Below, in pieces: positions 1 through 9,137 of a stretch of DNA of 20,106 nt (position 1 is the stretch's first letter; each line of letters begins with the position of its first letter). A program made the translations under genes and the position numbers. The stretch is taken from NCBI GenBank assembly GCA_000695325.1, contig AVPN01000090.1, positions 2,087-22,192 of the forward strand. The letters run 5' to 3'. The notes under the pieces were generated by a model that did no database searches, had not been told where the DNA came from, and worked only from the letters and a program-made list of their open reading frames with translations. Source of the stretch: Pleurobrachia bachei (lineage: Eukaryota; Ctenophora; Tentaculata; Cydippida; Pleurobrachiidae).

Positions 1-776
1 GACCTAGAGCTAACTTTTGACACCCATGGTTTTTCCCCAAGTTGAAAAAAAATAGTTGGGTTTTTGTTATGATCAACAACATTTCAAGTGCTGATTACAC
101 CATGATGAAAACAGTTTGTGAAAAAGTAACACCTGTTTAGAGGTCGTGTCGAGGCTCCAAACAGATGTGACAAAAACTGGAACAATTGAGAGGGTAAGAT
201 CTACTTATCGACTCTACTAATATCACAATAGGGCAGCTATAATTATACTGCACCACATCTCTCAGACAGACATAGTGGTATCAGAACAGATCATCAGAGC
301 CTGATCAGATGGTATCGTGCATTCTGTGCGGGATACATATCCTGCTCATAAGTTGCATATCACCTGCACCCATAGCATAACCATTAACCCCCTGTCATAA
401 CCCCTGATCCCTCTCTCATAACCCCCCTTTCCTCGCAGTGATATCTATGGTATATCTTGACAAATTATGAAGGAGCAGATCACTCTGCTGGGATCCTGTG
501 TTTTTTAACCGTGTTGATGAGTGGTTTAACAGCTTCCACTATAACGCATGAGGTTATTTGTTAATTCTCTCTCTAGTACTTCTTCCGACTCCTCATCCCC
601 AGAAGCAGGTATGAAGTTTGGGAATAGTAAGTAGTGGTATGAAATACGGGCGACGTCAGTCCTCAACTGATACGGCGAATATTTTAGTTTTTGTTGACAG
701 TTTCTTAATTCATCACTCCCAACTTCTGGTGTTATGTGATTTCTATCCATTTCTCTCTCTAACTCTCTCCAACCAG
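1..776. other. AT-rich unique DNA, no supported gene
   Basis: I see no convincing gene or repeat here. Short C-rich words of the form CATAACCCC recur between about 370 and 430. A minus-strand open frame (526-807) ends in an acidic stretch (GDEESEEVLERELTNN) that could be a terminal exon, but its acceptor is weak and there is no poly(A) signal, so it is not called. The pyrimidine-rich run at about 741-776 is treated as the acceptor tract of the next entry. Confidence 0.5.
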
Positions 777-846
777 ATATATCTCTCACACAGGATCGGG
801 GAAGCACTTCAAGAGAAGAAACCAGATCTGCACTTTTCTCCGATGG
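777..846 (+). CDS. candidate internal coding exon, unknown protein
   Basis: A pyrimidine-rich tract ending in CCAACCAG (AG at 775-776) is followed by 23 open codons and one extra base. A good donor follows (ATGG|GTAAGA, GT at 847-848). Read in phase 0, the peptide ends EALQEKKPDLHFSPM and has mixed, protein-like composition. The exon would leave in phase 1, which suits the acceptor at 5203 (one carried base plus AT gives Asp). It also suits the acceptor at 3152 in another frame, where a 41-codon stretch stays open before a stop. I do not recognise the family. At 70 bp this could be a chance open segment between good-looking splice sites. Confidence 0.28.
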
Positions 847-1177
847 GTAAGAGATGGCCGCGTGCTTTTGATTCTTGTAATTGTCTCAGAATAATATGAT
901 AATATATCGTATCGTATGTCTCTCTTCACTTACAATCATGTCTGTTGTTGTTTTGGTTCGTCCCAAGCCCTAATTTTATACATCACAGCGCTGGCAAGCA
1001 CCCCGGGGCCAATCCCATGCCAAGAATCAATTCTATGTAAATAAACATGATTATTTCTACTTGTTCGGTTTATCAATCGTTCATCAATCGATTGATCCCC
1101 ATGCGACCATCGAACTAGATTTTGGTAGGGTAATGATAACAGGGTGCTGTTATTTGCTAAGTAGTATCATACTTCCC

Positions 1178-1221
1178 AGCTCTATTTGTTGAGTAAGTGC
1201 AGGTGCTCAACAAAGCTCTAT
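1178..1221. mobile_element. 28-bp micro-element with 8-bp TIRs and perfect 8-bp TSD
   Basis: AGCTCTAT (1178-1185) and AGCTCTAT (1214-1221) flank a 28-bp segment. That segment begins TTGTTGAG and ends CTCAACAA, which are perfect inverted repeats. An 8-bp duplication is typical of hAT-type insertion, but the ends do not start with the usual CAG. It may be the remnant of a longer element deleted internally. A palindrome with the same arms lies at about 1972-1990 without a duplication. Confidence 0.5.
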
Positions 1222-2011
1222 AGTATATTTGTGATGAGCTTTTACATCTAAGGGGCTTTGAACTTCGTAAAATTTTCTCTCCATTTAATTCCAGAATGTC
1301 TAAGACTGCGGGTTCCTACTCATACTACTTCCTTGCTTTTGACTTTCCGTCCACCATTTGTTGCTCATTTATATTTGCAATTCATTGTTTCAAACTGAGC
1401 TGCCCCTTTGTTTTAGTGCTCGCAACGAATAATGGACAACCAATATATGTTTGCGTTTTATAGCCGCACCCAATCGGAAAGTATTATTTTTAAACTGTAA
1501 ACGGGGCTATGAATAACACTTTTTGTTGCATTGTTCAGCGTAGTTAAACACGATAACTTTTGATAGTCAACCGTTATAAATGTTCTCCATTTACTTTCAG
1601 TTTCAGGAACTGTTTGGCCGTCATTGTTTCGATATAGGCTTCGAGCGTGCCCTTACCCTATAATAGTCATGTATACCTCCTAACTTAATGTGTTAGTGAC
1701 TGGGATGACACGAACCAAACAATTTGCTGTCAACAACTGTAAACTGACGAGCTGATTAGGATACGCTTGGATTGTGCTTGGTAGGCCGTACTGCACTACA
1801 TGAGCAATTATAGCGTCTAATCAGGGGACCACGATCACCGTCCCCGCCTTTTTCTCGGTCCCGGGCTGTTGAGAAAGTGCATTGAAATCATTCTTTCAGT
1901 GGAAAGGTGGATAATTGCATGGTACGTGTTTCTTCCTACCAGTACCAGCTCAATCCATATTATGATCAGTTGTTGAGTTACTCAACAAATTAGGAGCATT
2001 TTAAACCGCGT

Positions 2012-2056
2012 AATTATAGCTCCACGTTTTTGACTGAAAGCCATGGAGCTATAATT
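2012..2056. repeat. 13-bp perfect-stem hairpin
   Basis: AATTATAGCTCCA (2012-2024) pairs perfectly with TGGAGCTATAATT (2044-2056) across a 19-nt loop. It could be a MITE relic or a transcribed hairpin. No flanking duplication is visible. Confidence 0.6.
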
Positions 2057-2161
2057 CCTGCATTACTCTTTACACCACGATATAACGATAATGATACTAA
2101 TTATAGATTTCATACCTGCACAACCGAGCAATATTATGCATTATAATTATTATTATGTGTA

Positions 2162-2682
2162 CCGTTATGTGGTAGGCGGACTCTAGTGCTAGCGGACTCT
2201 CATCTAAATTCAAGGCGGACTCTATATCTAAAAACGGGCTCTTTATCTACAGTTAGACCTAGAAAAAAGTTTAGATAAAGAGTCCGCCCTGTGTAGACCT
2301 TTTAGACATAGAGTCCCCTGGTACATTTTGGCGCCAAATCCACCAAAGCGGACTCTATGTCTAAAACCCTAAACGAACCCAAAACCTAACCCTAACCATC
2401 ACCCTCACCCTAACCTCGAACCCAAACAATGGCCCTAACACTTCTAAACTAGTATAGAGGTACAGCAAACTCTCGTTTCCGGCCTAACGGCCGAAATCTC
2501 GAGTTCGCTGAGAATGGCGGACTCTATGTCTAATTTAGACTCATGTAGATATAGAGTCCGCTTTTTTTAGACTTTTTAGGCATAGAGTCCTCTTAGAGTT
2601 TAGACTTATTTGGACTAAATTTAGATATAGAGTCCACTGTAGACTTAGAGTGTAGCACGAGAGTCCGCCTACCCCGTTATGT
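2162..2682. mobile_element. 503-bp non-autonomous DNA transposon with 9-bp TSD
   Basis: The element spans 2171-2673. Its TIRs are perfect over 14 bp: GGTAGGCGGACTCT at 2171-2184 and its reverse complement at 2660-2673. It is flanked by a perfect 9-bp duplication, CCGTTATGT, at 2162-2170 and 2674-2682. It has no coding capacity. The interior holds about twelve copies of a motif close to GCGGACTCTATGTCTAAA. Most are direct in the left part (for example 2191, 2214, 2347) and inverted in the right part, with some inverted copies near 2262-2317. The centre has a degenerate CCCTAA-rich stretch (about 2364-2416) and a small palindrome, CGGCCTAACGGCCG. A 9-bp duplication with subterminal motif arrays fits Mutator-like families best, but that assignment is inference. 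I recognise no named family. Confidence 0.85.
2364..2416 (+). repeat. degenerate CCCTAA (telomere-like) stretch
   Basis: This contains repeated CCCTAA, CCCTAACC and CACCCT words inside the 503-bp element. The copies are irregular and few, and they sit in the core of a mobile element, so this is not a telomere. It may be a captured interstitial telomeric fragment or low-complexity drift. Confidence 0.5.
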
Positions 2683-3179
2683 ACCTACAAATGCAAATAT
2701 AAATCTAAATTCCGCTCTTTTTGACGGCTCAATACAAGTTCTGCTGTTGAAGTGAGATTCGTCGCTTACTCTAAATTAGGCGTTTATTAGTATGTCATCT
2801 TCGCTCTAAAATATCAGCTATAGTTCACTCGATTTGCTGGAAAATTTGACCCCCTGATGGAGTTTGTTGAGACTCAAAACGAAATAGAGCATCATTATAA
2901 TGCATTTTAGGTGTTATGCTTGACCGGGTGGCAAGTCCTAGATTACCTAAGATGCTGTTTTCCTTTGTTTTATAGCTTACCCACTTTGAAGGTGCAAAAA
3001 GCTTGATGGCAAGAGATTTTAGACTCAATATTTTCCCTTCATAGTTTTGCCTTCATAATTCTTTACGATTATGTAAAGCCCCTTTTAGGTGACTATGTAG
3101 AACATTCCCTTTAACGCCTAAATTAGCAAATCGATCATCCCATATAGTGCAGGGAAGTCCAATATACCCCTGTGTGGCC

Positions 3180-4922
3180 ATGATAAAGACTCCGCCATAC
3201 CAGAGGGTCAAACTGCAACAACCAAGTTACATGCACTACCGCCCATCAACTATCCAAGCTCCTGGATCACGAGATAAGATTATCCCCGGAGGTGCTAGGG
3301 GTCGGTCTATTAGCGCTGGAAGTGGGCTAATCCGGGCGAGGAGGAGCATGCAGAGGAGGGCATCTGTAGCCCTGGTGAACGGAAGTGAAGAGGTATGTAC
3401 TAATATGTAGAGATAGAGATAGAGATAGAGATAGAGATAGAGATAGAGATAGAGATAGAGATAGAGATAGAGATAGAGATAGAGATAGAGAAAGAGATAG
3501 AGATAGAGATAGGGATAGGGATAGAGATAGAGATAGAGATAGATATAGAGATAGAGATAGAGATAGAGATAGAGATAGAGATAGAGATAGAGATAGAGAT
3601 AGAGATAGAGATAGAGATAGAGATAGAGATAGAGATAGAGATAGAGATAGAGATAGAGATAGAGATAGAGATAGAGATAGAGATAGAGATAGAGATAGAG
3701 ATAGAGATAGAGATAGAGATAGAGATAGAGATAGAGATAGAGATAGAGATAGAGATAGAGATAGAGATAGAGATAGAGATAGAGATAGAGATAGAGATAG
3801 AGATAGAGATAGAGATAGAGATAGAGATAGAGATAGAGATAGAGATAGAGATAGAGATAGAGATAGAGATAGAGATAGAGATAGAGATAGAGATAGAGAT
3901 AGAGATAGAGATAGAGATAGAGATAGAGATAGAGATAGAGATAGAGATAGAGATAGAGATAGAGATAGAGATAGAGATAGAGATAGAGATAGAGATAGAG
4001 ATAGAGATAGAGATAGAGATAGAGATAGAGATAGAGATAGAGATAGAGATAGAGATAGAGATAGAGATAGAGATAGAGATAGAGATAGAGATAGAGATAG
4101 AGATAGAGATAGAGATAGAGATAGAGATAGAGATAGAGATAGAGATAGAGATAGAGATAGAGATAGAGATAGAGATAGAGATAGAGATAGAGATAGAGAT
4201 AGAGATAGAGATAGAGATAGAGATAGAGATAGAGATAGAGATAGAGATAGAGATAGAGATAGAGATAGAGATAGAGATAGAGATAGAGATAGAGATAGAG
4301 ATAGAGATAGAGATAGAGATAGAGATAGAGATAGAGATAGAGATAGAGATAGAGATAGAGATAGAGATAGAGATAGAGATAGAGATAGAGATAGAGATAG
4401 AGATAGAGATAGAGATAGAGATAGAGATAGAGATAGAGATAGAGATAGAGATAGAGATAGAGATAGAGATAGAGATAGAGATAGAGATAGAGATAGAGAT
4501 AGAGATAGAGATAGAGATAGAGATAGAGATAGAGATAGAGATAGAACACTAGAACTCACGGATCCTCAAATTAATTTGTTTAAAGTAGTGTTGAAAAGTT
4601 TGAAACTAAACAATTGTATCTCACTTCATCCGGTATATATCCCCTGCTGAGATAAAAATTAGGTTGGATAGTTAGGTAGACCCATGGATTCTATCATCAC
4701 GTTTAGCCTGCCCCATATGATTATGTCTATCTATCTGTCTCTCACTTCCTCGTTTAGCTTTCTTTCTCTATGTCTCTTACATCCTCTATGTCTCTTTCTC
4801 TCTCTCGCTCTCTCTCTTTCTCTCTCTCTCTCTATCTTTATCTCTATCTATCTCTCCATGTCTCTTGAATGCAGGTCGCACAGTTGTCACTTGGTTTCAA
4901 TGTCTCGGTTCTGCAACTCTGA
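3180..4922 (+). CDS. putative small two-exon gene, basic protein of unknown function
   Basis: Exon 1 is 3180-3392, starting at ATG in good context (gccATGA), or it extends upstream as an internal exon from an acceptor at 3152 or 3126. It reads 71 codons and ends GAAGAG|GTATGT. The intron (3393-4874) contains the TAGAGA array and a long TC-rich tract leading to GAATGCAG. Exon 2 (4875-4922) continues in frame for 15 codons (VAQLSLGFNVSVLQL) and a TGA stop, giving 86 aa. The exon 1 peptide is rich in Arg, Ser and Pro and includes RRAS, a protein kinase A-type consensus; no domain is recognised. Exon 2 also has a longer alternative frame reaching 5004, and exon 1 has a second frame open to about 3275, so the frame is not certain. 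The repetitive R-D, L-Y and L-S frames inside the array are artefacts. Confidence 0.38.
3408..4545 (+). repeat. (TAGAGA)n microsatellite, about 190 copies
   Basis: This is 1,138 bp of uninterrupted TAGAGA/GAGATA hexamer. Only four substitutions are visible, at about 3492 (T to A), 3513 and 3519 (A to G) and 3544 (G to T). All lie in the first 140 bp. The remaining 1.0 kb is perfect. On the minus strand the unit is TCTCTA. The array starts 15 bp after the putative donor at 3393. Its length in this assembly may be inaccurate, because such arrays collapse or expand in assembly. Confidence 0.98.
4725..4866 (+). repeat. TC-rich microsatellite / polypyrimidine tract
   Basis: Imperfect TC, TCTA and TCTT repeats run almost to the AG at 4873-4874. 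They form an unusually long pyrimidine tract for the proposed acceptor. The repeat is the strand complement in kind of the GA-rich hexamer upstream. Confidence 0.9.
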
Positions 4923-5203
4923 ACTCCGCGTCGTTAATATTCATAAAAGCACCGAAACGTTGTTTAGACGTATCACGTATGTAAAAACAAGCTCTAATTC
5001 GTAACAACTTAGTTGGACAACTTCAGCTGTTGAAAGATGGATCCTCATCTAAAGTATACGATGAAATGACTATGGCTGTGTGACAACCATGCAGTCCATA
5101 AAGGGTATAAGGAAAGTTGTCTTCGGCTACTATAATATCACGTCGTACCTTTATGCAACTTTGATGCCGCTCACATGTTATATACTTTAAGAATTCTTGT
5201 CAG

Positions 5204-5406
5204 ATCCTGTATGGTATATCCTGGTTCTTCTGTTTGTTGTTGACATGGCTTACAAAGTATTATATGTTGTCCGTCAAGCGGCGCCTTTTGCCACCAATCA
5301 TTTTGACCTGGTAGGAGCAGTTTTCAGAAAGTTTGAAGGAGAGAGAGATAGGGAGAAAGATATAGATAGAGAGAGAGGGAGGGAGAGAGAGAAGGAGAAA
5401 GAGTAA
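5204..5406 (+). CDS. candidate exon encoding a transmembrane segment
   Basis: After a good acceptor (GAATTCTTGTCAG, AG at 5202-5203) the frame stays open to TAA at 5404-5406. The peptide begins PVWYILVLLFVVDMAYKVLY, a clear hydrophobic segment of about 15-17 residues followed by basic residues and a stretch ending NHFDL. It may end at a donor after CTG (GTAGGA, GT at 5311). Otherwise it may run into the GA repeat, giving an Arg/Glu/Lys tail (ERDREKDIDRERG) and the stop. Entry needs one carried base, which the phase 1 exit of the 777-846 exon would supply. I do not recognise the family. The hydrophobic run with an aromatic start and a following charged stretch makes chance less likely than for other short frames here, but no second conserved feature is visible. 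Confidence 0.38.
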
Positions 5407-5460
5407 GAGGGTAAGAGAGAGAAAGAGGGAGAGATGGAGAGAAAGAAATAGAGAGAAAGA
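5335..5460 (+). repeat. GA-rich microsatellite
   Basis: Imperfect GAGA, GGGA, GAAA and GATA repeats. It is the purine-strand counterpart of the TC tract about 470 bp upstream, so the two could pair in a transcript covering both. Confidence 0.9.
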
Positions 5461-6743
5461 TCATGAGGTAGGAACAGTGAGTATTAAAACTCTAGGCGAT
5501 GCATGAAGGACCTGCCACATGATCAGCTGTTATTATTGTTTGACACGCATGATATGTGACAAACTCATCTCAACCAACAAAGATCACCTGAACGTCCTGA
5601 GCTAAATTATACGCTTCAGCACCTATATTATGGTCCTTTATTTACATAAGTGTCAGACGCGGGCTCGACATGATATCTCTCTTTTGAGTTCGTTAAGTTA
5701 GAGATAGTGAGATAGTAAGATGGCGAGATTCACTTGAGATAAAATAAGGATAACTAGCTATACAAATTATCTAGAAATTATAAGTCAGTTTTGATACGCT
5801 TCATTTTGAGGGAGAGAGATAAGAAACTGATGCTTATAAGTGAGAATTTGAGGAATATAATACAAGATTCAAGATTTGATGGCTAAATCTTGTAAGTACG
5901 AAATTGCCAAAATGTTTCAGAAATGCAAATCCTTGTTGTGCCGATTGTCACTAAACAATCTGTTGGTGACGATAGTTGACGTGCATCTTGGACTGTGGTA
6001 GAATAGGTACTACGTAGTCGTATATGCAACTTATCTGTCATGATGTCGATTGTCGACAAATAGTTTTTTGTCAATATATGACATTATGCTCCGTCTCATA
6101 ATGGTGAGATGATAGTTTGCAGAGAGGGTCGAGCAATTATAGTTATGCTTATAACTATGAAAATGATATACACCTCGTTGCAGAGTACTCAACAGTATAC
6201 AACTGCAGTTAGTTGAAGTGATCACCTATTCTTTCGTGTCTTTTGGGACCTATACTCTACAGAAGTTCAGTATAATTATTGTGTTGTTCTTTGAAAACAT
6301 ATTTTAGTATCCGTAGCTTCTGTCGCTCGTCGGCTCGTCCCTGGAAGGTTGACAATAATAATCCAAATTTGTCTAGAAAATATCAAATGTCCCAATTAGT
6401 GACTCAACATGCACATTGCCATTTGTATCCAGATATCAGCTCTGCAAGATTACATAATGTCCTAAAGACTTGAAAGAAACTGAAACTTTGTCCTAACTAA
6501 CTTTTCCTCAAATTAATCTGAATCTTGTCAAGGTAAGCTTGACCCTCTCTCGCCTCTGGTTAGAAGACATGCAGCAAAGAAGATATATAGGCCAGAAAGC
6601 CTAAAGATCTAATAAATGTTGACATCCCCTGACTTAATCTATTATTGGGATCTGGCCATGAAGTAAAACCGGTTACAGTTGGTGATCAGTTTCGTTCTTG
6701 GAATCATGGATCAGAGACATTCTGGCAGTTGATTGTCTTTTAG
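5461..6743. other. AT-rich stretch with nothing firm
   Basis: I find no convincing exon, TIR element or structured repeat. Short open frames occur on both strands (for example 5883-6225 minus and 6279-6473 plus), but they lack paired splice signals and protein-like composition. Confidence 0.5.
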
Positions 6744-6745
6744 AT

Positions 6746-7163
6746 ATGTCTACTTTATCTGAGACATTTAGACTTGTCCTGTCTCGTAGCGCCATGTGCA
6801 GACATTTATCTAAGTCGCAAGCGAACTGCTCGAGAGAGGGTCTTCCGAGAGGAAAATGGCGGTGCTCGGGTAAGGTCCTGCGGTGGCGAACAGATTTTAC
6901 GTAAACTGTCATCGCCATGATCTGTGATCTGGAAGTAGTTTGTGGACAATGTCTTTCATGCTCTCGTAGTCATTGTTGAACAAGATCACGGTAGATATAG
7001 AGAGAGACAGAGTTGGATAGATCGATAAAGAAGAATGAGCGAGAGAGGGAGACAAACTACCCTAGTATTGAAGAGATATGAGCACGTCATCTCATGGTTT
7101 TTGTCGTATTTAACAGAGGTTTTTGTGGGGACTCATGACGAAGAAGACCTCTTGAGAGTTTAG
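6746..7163 (+). CDS. weak two-exon gene candidate, unknown product
   Basis: An acceptor-like GATTGTCTTTTAG (AG at 6742-6743) precedes an open segment, 6744-6869, that ends CTCGG|GTAAGG. Starting at ATG 6746 gives 41 codons and one base. Splicing over 6870-7116 to the acceptor TCGTATTTAACAG completes a Glu codon. Fourteen more codons follow (VFVGTHDEEDLLRV), then TAG at 7161-7163, for 56 aa in total. A second frame of the first exon, phase 0 in and out over 42 codons, is also open, and the minus strand is open across 6673-6918. The frame is therefore ambiguous and this entry may be spurious. Confidence 0.22.
6991..7053 (+). repeat. short GA-rich microsatellite
   Basis: Imperfect GAGA, GATA and GACA repeats, inside the proposed intron of the preceding entry. 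Confidence 0.75.
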
Positions 7164-7275
7164 ACGGTATTTACACACGACCAGCCCGTATTATCAAGTT
7201 CACATCTACCCCTATACTTGGTCACCTTTAAGTAATAGCAGGGGGTTTTTATTCCTGAGAGAAATTAGAAACTAG

Positions 7276-7353
7276 CTGGCATGCTTGGTGACGCTGTCAC
7301 CCCTCCACTAGGGCCGCGCGCAGCGCGGCAACGAAGCTCGCGACTGGCATGCT
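7276..7353. repeat. GC-rich double-hairpin island between 10-bp direct repeats
   Basis: CTGGCATGCT occurs at 7276-7285 and 7344-7353. Between the copies lie two perfect small hairpins, GGTGAC-GCT-GTCACC (about 7288-7302) and GCCGCGC-GCA-GCGCGGC (7313-7329). The island is far richer in GC than its AT-rich flanks. It ends GCATGCTAGT. Helitron 3' ends carry a GC-rich hairpin shortly before CTAG followed by T, so this may be the end of such an element, but the hairpin-to-end distance is longer than usual and no 5' end is recognised. Confidence 0.55.
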
Positions 7354-7508
7354 AGTCAGTTTTCTATGATGAGCCGATTAATGCTTTGAGAGTCCGAAAA
7401 TGCTACGAATAGAACTGTTAGCAGTTTAACAAAAGTCGAAAAACTAAAATTTTGCTAATAGCTTCCTTCTTCATCCTATAAGCAGAGATTCATTTCATAT
7501 AGATCTCT

Positions 7509-7547
7509 CTCCTTTTATATTCTCCTTTTATATTCTCCTTTTATATT
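7509..7547 (+). repeat. 13-bp tandem repeat, three perfect copies
   Basis: CTCCTTTTATATT is repeated three times without mismatch at 7509-7521, 7522-7534 and 7535-7547. Confidence 0.97.
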
Positions 7548-7616
7548 CCTTCTCCGGTATTCAAGTTCTGAGAAAACGACGTCTACTGAAGGTATCTCCT
7601 TTTCAAATATCTTACT

Positions 7617-7649
7617 TCCTCTCTCTCTCTCACTCTCTCTCTCTCTCTC
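7617..7649 (+). repeat. TC microsatellite
   Basis: (TC)n with a single CA interruption. Confidence 0.95.
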
Positions 7650-7768
7650 AGTATCTTTCTTTCACTAAATCTCTGACTCAATATCTGTCCACTCTCTTCT
7701 AACTAGTTCAAGTTTACAGTTCCCCCTTAGCTCTATACTGAGTATCAGTACAGCTGCACAGTCGGTAC

Positions 7769-7788
7769 AATGATCGCTTCCGATCATT
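7769..7788. repeat. 8-bp inverted repeat hairpin
   Basis: AATGATCG-CTTC-CGATCATT is a perfect 8-bp stem with a 4-nt loop, just upstream of the first CCAAT/E-box element. Confidence 0.6.
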
Positions 7789-7814
7789 CGTTTGTTCAGC
7801 TCAATTTGAACTTG

Positions 7815-7911
7815 CCGACCGAATCAAGAAATACTCGTCCCTGATTGGCTGATAACCAGTCACGTGACTTAAATAACGAGTTCTGATTGGTTGTTTACTT
7901 GTTTCGGTCGG
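7815..7911 (+). mobile_element. CCAAT/E-box MITE, copy 1
   Basis: The 9-bp TIRs are CCGACCGAA (7815-7823) and TTCGGTCGG (7903-7911). The interior matches 10998-11104 at about 92 percent over some 84 bp. It carries ATTGGCTGA, the palindromic E-box GTCACGTGAC and a second ATTGGTTG. No target duplication is visible, so the copy is older or its edges have decayed. ATTGG is an inverted CCAAT box, and CACGTG is bound by bHLH-zip factors in animals. Any regulatory role is inference. Confidence 0.75.
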
Positions 7912-8534
7912 TACATGGAACTGGGCTGCCAGAGCATTGGCCTGACCTAGGAAGTTGGCATGATATGATCGCCAATTCGAAGCGCGGACACAGTATCAGC
8001 TTCATCTCGCATGATCTGCTCCCGTTTTATGGTCGAATGATCTCTCGTTGTATTTCTCGCTAGATCTATAACTTGAGTTATCTCTGATTTATCTAAAATT
8101 TAATTAAGTCATGAGAGCTTAGCTGGTACTTAAGAAGTGACGACTGTTGTCTGACCTGTAGGTAGATCAACTAGGTGACTATTGGTAGATTATAGTAATC
8201 CATTGGTACAAATTGTTTAAGATATTGACCACCTGCAGCAATACTCTGTAATATAGAGTCTGTATTGTAAGCTTTGCCAAGGAATTTGATTGACTTTCTG
8301 CTCTAGTTAATCAACCCGATATAATGCTCGGTATCTTCTTATATTGTGTGTCGCCGTGACTTATACCCCCTCAAAGCGACCATTATATCTAGATATATCA
8401 CAGTACTGTACTAAATCAACATGTAATAATTGTTATAGCATAAGCTCAACTTTATAACCGAAGACTGCAGTACTTGGCCGCGGCGGCTACTATAAAACAA
8501 CAACAATGATCAAATCCGACACGGTAAGAAAGAT

Positions 8535-8705
8535 ATATTACACCTCTCTACTACTCGTTTAGATAGATATACAGTCGGACCCCGATTTAGTGGCATCCTC
8601 GGGGGAAAAAACAATTTCCTGTCACTAAATCGGGGTGCCACTAAATCGGGGGCCACTAAATCGGGGTCCGACTGTATATTACACCTCTCTACCACTCGTT
8701 TAGAT
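8535..8705. repeat. 30-bp direct repeat bracketing a MITE
   Basis: The segments 8535-8564 and 8676-8705 are identical except for one base (CTACTACTCG against CTACCACTCG). The pogo-like MITE and its TA duplication sit between them, near the right copy. Either an old tandem duplication was the insertion target, or the duplication arose with the insertion. Confidence 0.85.
8570..8676. mobile_element. pogo/Tigger-like MITE, 103 bp, TA duplication
   Basis: The element is 8572-8674, flanked by TA on both sides (8570-8571 and 8675-8676). The TIRs are perfect over at least 22 bp and start CAGTCGGACCCCGATTTA. Near the right end, the sequence CCACTAAATCGGGG is repeated about three times in tandem. TA duplication with CAGT-starting ends is characteristic of Tc1/mariner-pogo families. 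It is non-coding. Confidence 0.85.
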
Positions 8706-8809
8706 CATCTATTTAGCACTTTCGTCAGTTGAATTTTAGTTGTACATGATTATGTTTACTGTTGCTCAGCAGATTTCATCGAATGTAGATAAGATCAGGT
8801 AAGGTCACC

Positions 8810-8834
8810 TGTATCACCTTACTAAGGTGATACA
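8810..8834. repeat. 11-bp stem hairpin
   Basis: TGTATCACCTT-ACT-AAGGTGATACA is a perfect hairpin at 8810-8834. AGGTCACCT lies just upstream, and its AGGTCA resembles a nuclear-receptor half-site. Confidence 0.65.
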
Positions 8835-9137
8835 AGTTGTGTGCAAACATGTTTATTTAGTTGTGCAGCTGGTAAGCGTGTTATTACTTTCTAGTCGTCA
8901 CCAAGACTGAAGAGGATCAAACATATAGATATTATCTCTTTCTGTTTATGGCCAGCATCATTTTTTTAGCCGGCACGAAAACGGTAAGAATTGAATTGGA
9001 GCATATCATTTTCTTTACTTTTACGAGCCTATGTACGGTTTCGTGTTCAGCGGGTCAAAATATGTTGGTTTTACCCGAAAAGGGTGGTTACAACCGGAAC
9101 TTGCTTTCCACCAATTAGTGTTTCAACCATTTCTTTA

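Larger units (their letters stand above)
847..2161. other. AT-rich non-coding stretch with small palindromes
   Basis: No coding exon is supported. The stretch holds a perfect 14-bp palindrome ATCAATCGATTGAT (1083-1096), the TTGTTGAG/CTCAACAA micro-element (1186-1213), a second TTGTTGAG-TTA-CTCAACAA palindrome at about 1972-1990, and a 13-bp stem hairpin (2012-2056). The remainder looks like unique AT-rich sequence. Confidence 0.5.

Noticed and set aside
2364-2416. Telomere
   Set aside because: The CCCTAA words are irregular, few, and enclosed within a TIR-bounded mobile element.
3236-4650. Open frames of more than 400 codons on both strands (Arg-Asp, Leu-Tyr and Leu-Ser repeats)
   Set aside because: They are translations of the TAGAGA array, which lacks stops in most frames. 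Only the unique part at 3180-3392 is considered possibly coding.
8491-8520. TATAAA followed by ATG and a GTAAGA donor
   Set aside because: The ATG is only about 15 nt after the TATA match, so transcription would start beyond it; the frame gives only six codons.
8949-8990. ATG exon reading MASIIFLAGTKT followed by GTAAGA
   Set aside because: Twelve codons with one donor and no partner exon found; chance is likely.
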